Of a stretch of DNA of 11,121 nt, positions 6,468 through 11,121 are shown piece by piece. The position numbers and the translations under genes were made by a program. Position 1 is the stretch's first letter. Each line of letters opens with the position of its first letter. Source of the stretch: Verrucomicrobiota bacterium. GTDB taxonomy: Bacteria > Verrucomicrobiota > Kiritimatiellia > CAIQIC01 > Lenti-01. A model generated the notes under the pieces. The model searched no databases. It was not told the origin of the DNA and saw nothing but the letters and a program-made list of their open reading frames with translations. The stretch is from NCBI GenBank assembly GCA_003451935.1, contig DMJA01000054.1:1-11121 (forward strand). Reading direction: 5' to 3'.

Positions 6468-7451
6468 TCACGCCCGGGGGCGGCGGTAAGTCTTGCGGAA
6501 GAGGCCGGCCAGGAGCGGGTTCTTCGCGATGCAGAGGCGGCGGTTCAGTTCGCGGCAGTCCACGCCGCCCTGCATGCGCACGCGGCGCAACGCGAACAGG
6601 GGCGTGCCGGGCTTGTTCGCCCCGCAGTCCATCGAGAGCGCGGCCTCGTAGCCGGCGAGCAAGGCGGCCTGGATGGCCACGTCGTCGTATTCCCCCCACG
6701 GCCAGCTCATGGCGCGCGTCGGACGGCCCACGAGGGCTTCGAGGCTCTCGCGGCAGAGGGTGAATTCGTGCAGGCAGAATTCAATGCGCTCCTCCGTGGT
6801 GCGCGCGGCCAACCGGGCGTCGAGCAGGTCGTTGGACTCGGGCCAGAAGCCATTGTGCGCATAGGCGGAGCCGCTGGGATACAGGGGCTGGCCCTCGCGC
6901 ACCTCGAGGTAGATGCCGCGGACGCCGGGATGGATGTCGCTGCGGGCGCTGCCAATGGGCCGGTCGGAGCGGAAGCAGGCCTGGTGGGTGTGGGTGTGGC
7001 CGAAAAGTCCGTGGCCCTGCTCCTCGACCAGCGCGCGCAGTTCGGTGCGGTTCATGAAGGCGGTCGGGTCGTTGCGCTCGATGGCGCGGTCCCAGGCGTC
7101 GCGCGCGACCGGCAATTCGCGCAGGTCCACGCCCGGCGTGGAGGCATCGGGACGGCGCGGGCCGTCGTGCAGATAGGCCGTGACGCAGCCGAAGGAGGCC
7201 TTCACGCCATAGTCGCGCAAAATCGGGGCCGCATGCACCCAGTTGTCGAGATAGCAGTCGTCGAAGGTGAGCGCATAGGAGAGCTTCGGCGGCTCGGCGC
7301 CGCCCTTGACGTAGTCGATGGCCTGGTCGAGGGAAATGCTGTGCCAGCCGTGCGCGGCGAGCCATTCCAAATGCGCGCGGAACTCCTCGGGGGTGATTCC
7401 ACACACCGGCGAGATGTCGCGGTAGCACAAGATCGGGACGCTCGGCTTCAT
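6468..7451 (-). CDS. Polysaccharide deacetylase, NodB homology domain (CE4-like)
   Basis: Predicted metal-dependent deacetylase of the NodB superfamily that removes acetyl (or other N/O-acyl) groups from a glycan. In the 327-residue product the start PILCYRDISP matches the 'PiLmYHxi' entry strand of the family. Motif 1 is LTFDDC (61-66; Asp64/Asp65, with Cys where Gly is usual), motif 2 is GHTHTH (151-156; metal ligands His152 and His156) and motif 3 is SWPWG (249-253). Two long insertions (about 93-140 and 157-215, including the YPSGSAYAHNGFWPE stretch) enlarge it beyond a minimal 200-residue domain. No signal peptide or membrane segment is visible, so cytoplasmic action on a precursor is likely. 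The ATG at 7451 has GGGG 6 bases upstream; longer in-frame starts (7463, 7532) lack a site or overlap the methyltransferase gene. It lies 40 bases after that gene, last in the glycan unit. Substrate unknown. Confidence 0.87.
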   Translation of the reverse strand: MKPSVPILCYRDISPVCGITPEEFRAHLEWLAAHGWHSISLDQAIDYVKGGAEPPKLSYALTFDDCYLDNWVHAAPILRDYGVKASFGCVTAYLHDGPRRPDASTPGVDLRELPVARDAWDRAIERNDPTAFMNRTELRALVEEQGHGLFGHTHTHQACFRSDRPIGSARSDIHPGVRGIYLEVREGQPLYPSGSAYAHNGFWPESNDLLDARLAARTTEERIEFCLHEFTLCRESLEALVGRPTRAMSWPWGEYDDVAIQAALLAGYEAALSMDCGANKPGTPLFALRRVRMQGGVDCRELNRRLCIAKNPLLAGLFRKTYRRPRA

Positions 7452-7457
7452 TCCAAT

Positions 7458-7461
7458 CCCC
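7458..7461 (-). promoter_or_regulatory. Ribosome binding site that sets the deacetylase start
   Basis: GGGG on the minus strand lies 6 bases before the ATG at 7451-7449. The alternative ATG at 7463-7461 overlaps this site and has only pyrimidine-rich sequence upstream, so the shorter frame beginning MKPSVPILCY is preferred. Confidence 0.5.
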
Positions 7462-7491
7462 ATCGTAGGAAAACCAGCGGCAATGTATAGC

Positions 7492-8712
7492 CTATTGTGG
7501 CGCGTCTGCGCCCGCGTTTTCGCCGCCCCCATGCTTGCGGATCAGGCGGGCGTCGCGAGTGCCTTCGTAGATGTCGAATTCCAGCAGGCGGCACTCGATG
7601 TCGCCGTTCCACATCGCCGTCCGCCGGACGGGATGCAGTCCGATTTTCCGGCCCAGCGGGAGGTTTCCGGTGAAGACCGCCCCGCGCATGCCCTGGCACT
7701 TGGCCTTGAAATAGGCGCCGATGCCCTCGTAGAGCGGCACCAGGCGCTCCTCGAGCCCCATGCGCTCGCCGTATTCTGGATTCATCACGATCAGCGCCGG
7801 CGGCTTGGGCAGCGGCGTGTCGCGGAAATCGCAGGTGTGGAAGCGGATCAGGCGGTCCACCCCCGCCCGTTCGGCGTTTTCGCGCGCGCAGGCGATGGCC
7901 TGCGCATCCACATCCGACGCCGCAATCCAGGTCCGGGGCGCGGCAATGAATTTCGTGCGGGCCTCGGCCTTCAATTCCTGCCAGGCCGCAGTGTCCACGC
8001 CGTTCAAACGCAGAAAGGCATAGTCCTCGCGCGCCAGCCCCGGCGCGCGGTTTTGCGTGATCCACGCCGCTTCGATGGCGAGCGTTCCGCTGCCGCACAT
8101 GGGCCCGATGAAGGCCTCGGCGGGGTTCTGGCCCGAGCCAACCTCCAGCACGATGGACGCGGCCAGCGTCTCGCGCAACGGCGCAACCCACCCCCGCCAG
8201 CGGTAGCCGCGGTGCGAGAGCGGAATCCCGCTGGTATCGATGAAAATCTGCGCGGCGTTTTCCTTCCAGTAGAGCGCGACGCACGAGGCGCCCTCGGGCG
8301 TCGAGGTCGAATCCGGCCGCGATCCCGTTTGCGCCACGAACCGGTCGGCGATGGCGTCCTTGCAGCGCAGCACCGCAAAGCGCGGATCGCGGATGGTCTC
8401 GTGCTGCGCCACGCCATGCACGTGGAAGGGCGCGTCCGGGCGCAACCAGTCCTCCCACGGCAACTCGCGGACCGCTTCGTAGAGCTCGTCGGCCGAGTCG
8501 ATCTCGAATCCACCCACCTCGAACAGCACGCGGTTCGCCGTGCGCAGCCACAGGTTCAGCCGCATCGCGTCGCGCAGGTCGCCCTCGATGCCCACGGACG
8601 TGGCCGAGACCTCCTGCGGCTCGTAGCCGAGCGCCTTCAGTTCGGCCTTCAGCACGTCGGCGCATCCGCGCCCGCAGGTGGCCACGATCCAGGTCTTTTC
8701 GGTCCAATTCAT
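7492..8712 (-). CDS. THUMP-domain rRNA (guanine-N2)-methyltransferase, RlmL-like
   Basis: Predicted SAM-dependent enzyme that methylates the exocyclic N2 of a guanine in 23S rRNA (RlmL modifies G2445 in E. coli), acting in the cytoplasm on ribosome precursors. The 406-residue protein corresponds to the RlmL half of the E. coli RlmKL fusion. N-terminal ATCGRGCADVLKAELKALGY (11-30) is the ferredoxin-like and THUMP entry, and the THUMP domain spans about 45-160. It is followed by IPLSHRGYR (163-171), the SAM-binding motif PMCGSGTLAIEAA (204-216), ASDVDAQAIACARENA (265-280) and the target-base motif NPEYGER (311-317). Relatives usually have NPPYGER, so the Glu is a variant. The ATG at 8712 overlaps the glycosyltransferase stop as ATGA, which fixes the start and implies translational coupling. 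The frame runs upstream to 8826 but that would lie over the previous gene. Trm14-type tRNA methylation is the main alternative. Confidence 0.85.
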   Translation of the reverse strand: MNWTEKTWIVATCGRGCADVLKAELKALGYEPQEVSATSVGIEGDLRDAMRLNLWLRTANRVLFEVGGFEIDSADELYEAVRELPWEDWLRPDAPFHVHGVAQHETIRDPRFAVLRCKDAIADRFVAQTGSRPDSTSTPEGASCVALYWKENAAQIFIDTSGIPLSHRGYRWRGWVAPLRETLAASIVLEVGSGQNPAEAFIGPMCGSGTLAIEAAWITQNRAPGLAREDYAFLRLNGVDTAAWQELKAEARTKFIAAPRTWIAASDVDAQAIACARENAERAGVDRLIRFHTCDFRDTPLPKPPALIVMNPEYGERMGLEERLVPLYEGIGAYFKAKCQGMRGAVFTGNLPLGRKIGLHPVRRTAMWNGDIECRLLEFDIYEGTRDARLIRKHGGGENAGADAPQ

Positions 8713-9527
8713 GTTTTCACGAGTCCATTCTGGCAAACCGCCGGCACGCGCCACCGTCGGAAATAGGCGCGGTTGGGCCGGTCGCGATGCCGCTCCAGCG
8801 CCTGCGGAGCCAGCGACGGATGCCACAGGTGCAGCGCGCGCGCTTCTTCGATCACGCTTCGCGGCTCCACGCCGGCCCGGTAGAGGCGCCGGGCGAAGTC
8901 GTCATCCTCGTAGCCCCAGCCCACGAAGTTTTCGTCGAATCCGTTCACGCGCTCCGCCGCTTCGCGAAACAACGAAAAGTGGCAGCCCAGCAGCTTGGGC
9001 TTGTGCGGGCGCGCCAGATGCCAGCGGCGCAGCCCGGCGTGCCGCGCGAACATCCGGGTGGCCGCCGACAGCTCGCGCCGGTCGGCACCCGCCCAGGCCT
9101 GTTCCCAATCCGCCGAGGCCGGCGCGGGGACGGCCGAAAACAGCGCCCGGGTCGTGGTTTCGTCGAGCAGCGCGCGGTGGCCGCACAGCAGGCGGCGCGG
9201 CGCAGCGGCCCGTTCATGCACGGCCACCGCGTCGGGCAGCGGCGCGATGTCGCAATCCAGAAACAACAGGTAGTCGCCCGTGGCGGCGCGGATGGCCCGG
9301 TTGCGGGCGGCGGCCAGGCGATAGCCGTCCTTTTCCTGGCGCACCACCTGGACGGGAATCCCCCCCGCGGCCCGCAGGCGTTCCAGGGCGGCGACGGTCG
9401 CCGCGTCGGACCCGTCGTCGGCCACGACGATCTCGTCGGGCACGCGCGTCTGCGCGGCCAGCGCCCCCAGCAGCAGGCGCAAATGCTCCGGGCGGTTGTA
9501 GATCGTGGTGACGACGCTGATCTTCAT
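8709..9527 (-). CDS. Family 2 glycosyltransferase with C-terminal GWGxED (galactosyltransferase-type) motif
   Basis: Inverting GT-A fold glycosyltransferase, 272 residues, predicted to move a sugar from a nucleotide donor to a growing surface glycan on the cytoplasmic side. Visible are MKISVVTTIYNRPEHLRLLL (strand 1), VVADDGSD (34-41, UDP-binding acidic motif), GYRLAAARNRAI (68-79), LFLDCDIAP (88-96, the DxD metal motif as DCD) and NGFDENFVGWGYEDDDFARRL (195-215). The last matches the Glyco_transf_7C/chondroitin-polymerase type motif and supplies the catalytic acidic residues. No membrane segments. The start at 9527 forms an ATGA overlap with the O-antigen ligase stop; the upstream in-frame stretch to 9821 only shadows the ligase gene. 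The stop overlaps the next gene in the same way, so it is the middle of a tightly coupled trio. Acceptor and donor sugars cannot be deduced. Confidence 0.9.
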   Translation of the reverse strand: MKISVVTTIYNRPEHLRLLLGALAAQTRVPDEIVVADDGSDAATVAALERLRAAGGIPVQVVRQEKDGYRLAAARNRAIRAATGDYLLFLDCDIAPLPDAVAVHERAAAPRRLLCGHRALLDETTTRALFSAVPAPASADWEQAWAGADRRELSAATRMFARHAGLRRWHLARPHKPKLLGCHFSLFREAAERVNGFDENFVGWGYEDDDFARRLYRAGVEPRSVIEEARALHLWHPSLAPQALERHRDRPNRAYFRRWRVPAVCQNGLVKT

Positions 9528-10786
9528 GCGGCGCCTTCCCGCGCGGGCGGCCGGATCAAGGCCACCGCCAACCCGGCCAGGTAGAATTGCGAATGCCGGA
9601 TCACGTGGTCCGGATAATCCCCGATGCCGTAGAGCAAAATATAGGCGATGCCCGTTCCAAGGAGTACCGGCAGGACACGTGCCCGCAGACGCTCCGTCCA
9701 GCCGGATGCCGCCCGGCATTCGCGCGCGGCGAACCGGCCAAGCCCCAGCCCCAGCGCGAGCCAACCCAGGCTCCAAAGCGCAAACCCGACCGCCCCGCCT
9801 TGGAAGTAGAGCATCAGCCAATATTGGTGGGCATGCGGAAAATGCACCCGCACGCGGGGGGCGCGGTGCTCCGGATTTTCATAGACCACCTTCACAAATG
9901 CTTTTTTGCCGAAGCCGTAGCCCAAAACCGGCCGCTGGTCGGCCAGCATTTTGGCGTGCTTCCAAATCACGTCGCGGTCGTTGAAGTTGGCCATCGTGGA
10001 ATCCTTGAAACGGGGATTGATGAGGCCCGCCGCGGACCACAATCCGAATCCGACCGCCACCGCCAGCAGGGCGGCCACGAGACGCGCGCGCCACCCCGGA
10101 AGCACGGCCACGCGAAACGCCAGCACCGCCGCGGCAAACACCGCCTGCGGCCCCCGGGAAGCCAACACCACCAGATAGGCCAGGTCCAGGGCAAGGCCGA
10201 GGACCAACCCGGCTTGGCGGCCTCGTCCACGGACTCCCGCCAGCAACCGTGCCGCAAAAACCAGCGCGCAAAGCCCCGCCATCATGCTCGACACATTGGG
10301 ATGCGTGTAGAGATACGGATGGAGGAAGCGAGCCTCGGCCAGCACCGCCGGCCAGCCCAGCGCGTCAACCAAGCGGTATAGGTCCGCGGCCAGCGCCGCC
10401 GTCACCAGCCCTGCGCTCGCCACCAGTGCCGTCCAGATGCGGCCGGGACGGTCGAAAACCACGGGCACCGCCAACGCCGCCAGCGCCAGGGGGGCGGATT
10501 TGATCAGATCGCGCGCACTGCCCGCCGGATGGAAGCTCCATGCCGCCGACAGGATCGCCCACAACACGCCCAGGCCCCACGCCAGGCCGACCGGATTTTT
10601 CCAGGCGCCCAGCGTTTTCCGCCCATTCCACAGCGCATAGAGCCCGGCGACCCACAGGAGGGCCGTGGACACTCCGCTCGAGGGATCGAACCACAGCACC
10701 GTTGCGGCTGCCAACGGCAACCACCAACGGCAGCAAACGGAAGGGGCATCCCCCGTCGAGGTCCAATGTGTCCAGCGTTCGAGCAT
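9524..10786 (-). CDS. O-antigen ligase family protein (WaaL-like), multi-pass membrane protein
   Basis: Predicted inner-membrane ligase that transfers an undecaprenyl-linked glycan from the periplasmic face to lipid A-core, or to another acceptor. The 420-residue protein has about ten to twelve hydrophobic segments, for example 21-53, 66-83, 97-111, 117-135, 165-184, 193-224, 235-252, 324-350, 372-389 and 399-411. Family marks of the Wzy_C/WaaL domain are VVLASRGPQAV (206-216), the RDVIWKHAKMLADQRPVLGYGFG stretch (271-293) and, in the large loop, HFPHAHQYWL (315-324) with an FQGGAVGFALW helix. These supply the conserved Arg and His residues needed for ligation. The ATG at 10786 lies 8 bases after the ABC transporter stop without a clear Shine-Dalgarno, so it may depend on read-through ribosomes. 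The stop overlaps the glycosyltransferase start (ATGA). A polymerase (Wzy) or other bactoprenol-glycan ligase role cannot be excluded from sequence alone. Confidence 0.85.
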   Translation of the reverse strand: MLERWTHWTSTGDAPSVCCRWWLPLAAATVLWFDPSSGVSTALLWVAGLYALWNGRKTLGAWKNPVGLAWGLGVLWAILSAAWSFHPAGSARDLIKSAPLALAALAVPVVFDRPGRIWTALVASAGLVTAALAADLYRLVDALGWPAVLAEARFLHPYLYTHPNVSSMMAGLCALVFAARLLAGVRGRGRQAGLVLGLALDLAYLVVLASRGPQAVFAAAVLAFRVAVLPGWRARLVAALLAVAVGFGLWSAAGLINPRFKDSTMANFNDRDVIWKHAKMLADQRPVLGYGFGKKAFVKVVYENPEHRAPRVRVHFPHAHQYWLMLYFQGGAVGFALWSLGWLALGLGLGRFAARECRAASGWTERLRARVLPVLLGTGIAYILLYGIGDYPDHVIRHSQFYLAGLAVALIRPPAREGAA

Positions 10787-10794
10787 AATCGGGT

Positions 10795-11121
10795 TCAATC
10801 CTGCACCGCCGGAGGCGCTTCCAGCAATCCCAAACTGGCCGGTTCCCGGGCTCGACGGTCCAGCGCGCGGCCGACGTTCGGCGCCGCCGCCAGGAGTTCC
10901 CGCGTGTAGGGCTGCGCCGGGCGGGCCAGCACGTCGGCCGCCGGGCCGCGCTCCACCACCTCGCCGGCCTGCATCACGATCACCTCGTCGGCCATGTGCC
11001 GCATCACCGCCAAATCGTGGCCGATCAGCATCCACGTGATGCCCCGGCTTTGCTGGAGCGATTTCAACAAATTCAGGATCTGCGCCTGGACGCTGACATC
11101 GAGCGCGCTGACCGGCTCGTC
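10795..11121 (-). CDS. Oligopeptide/dipeptide ABC transporter ATP-binding protein, C-terminal part (OppF/DppF-like)
   Basis: Only the last 108 codons are in the window; the gene enters from beyond base 11121. It is the ATPase subunit of a peptide-type ABC importer, at the inner membrane. The partial frame begins DEPVSALDVSVQAQILNLL, the end of Walker B plus the D-loop (SALD) in the form typical of OppF/DppF. LIGHDLAVMRHMAD follows, with the H-loop histidine, then VIVMQAGEVVERGPAADVLARPAQPYTRELLAAAP, the oligopeptide-transporter C-terminal signature 'hPYTxxLLxAxP'. The final 25 residues after this are not conserved. A TTG at 11070 is only an internal codon, not a start, because the reading frame continues upstream through the catalytic motifs. 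The stop lies 8 bases before the O-antigen ligase, on the same strand. Whether the substrate is peptide, nickel or another small solute cannot be judged. Confidence 0.88.
   Translation of the reverse strand, partial: DEPVSALDVSVQAQILNLLKSLQQSRGITWMLIGHDLAVMRHMADEVIVMQAGEVVERGPAADVLARPAQPYTRELLAAAPNVGRALDRRAREPASLGLLEAPPAVQD

Noticed and set aside
7452..7491. A promoter in the 40-base gap between methyltransferase and deacetylase genes (TATACA near 7484)
   Set aside because: There is no convincing -35 element at 16-18 bases, and the gap is short within an apparent operon.
6384..8766. Long plus-strand frames (368 and 427 codons) over the deacetylase and methyltransferase genes
   Set aside because: They mirror conserved minus-strand genes and show no family motif of their own.
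10795..11070. A separate 91-residue protein starting at a TTG at 11070
   Set aside because: The frame is open to the window edge and carries the Walker B end and D-loop upstream, so this is the tail of a longer ABC ATPase.

Overview
The window is a GC-rich, densely packed bacterial chromosome segment. All nine recognisable genes are read from the minus strand, so transcription runs from base 11121 towards base 1. There are no tRNA or rRNA genes, insertion sequences, integrases or CRISPR arrays. The best taxonomic hint is the C-terminus of the large secreted amylase: an acidic DxNxDG-type calcium-binding stretch, a 'SNLDEYIANTDPTD' segment and a short terminal domain ending in 'RFYRLEV'. This layout is common in secreted proteins of Verrucomicrobiota and Kiritimatiellota (PVC superphylum). 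The assignment is an inference from protein style, not a phylogenetic result.

Layout in transcription order. (1) 11121-10795: the last 108 codons of an OppF/DppF-type peptide ABC transporter ATPase. (2) 10786-9524: an O-antigen ligase (WaaL-like) membrane protein. (3) 9527-8709: a family 2 glycosyltransferase. (4) 8712-7492: a THUMP-domain rRNA guanine-N2 methyltransferase (RlmL-like). (5) 7451-6468: a NodB-type polysaccharide deacetylase. Genes 2-3 and 3-4 overlap by ATGA and the other gaps are 8 and 40 bases, so this looks like one transcription unit mixing surface-glycan assembly with a housekeeping rRNA methyltransferase. (6) 6421-6462: a striking non-coding element of four TTTCCA/TGGAAA half-sites placed exactly 11 bp apart. 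(7) 6409-5600: a Mut7-C RNase (PIN-like) protein with an N-terminal ubiquitin-like domain and a C-terminal zinc ribbon. (8) 5599-5509: a 91-base gap holding a 12-bp tandem repeat. (9) 5508-1417: a 1363-residue secreted GH13 alpha-amylase-type protein with a long modular tail. (10) 1397-345: a DusB-type tRNA-dihydrouridine synthase. (11) 346-318: an inverted repeat. (12) 283-1: the first 94 codons of sigma-54 (RpoN).

How the genes may work together. The ligase, glycosyltransferase and deacetylase plausibly build, trim and attach a surface glycan to lipid A-core. The amylase is a separate function, namely extracellular starch or glycogen breakdown. DusB, the RlmL-like enzyme and the Mut7-C protein are RNA-modifying or RNA-processing proteins, and RpoN is a regulator. 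I found no clear defence or mobile system. The most unusual non-coding signal is the 11-bp-phased palindrome array ahead of the Mut7-C gene. The most unusual protein features are the paired calcium-type loops in the amylase B domain and the NPEY variant of the NPPY motif in the methyltransferase.
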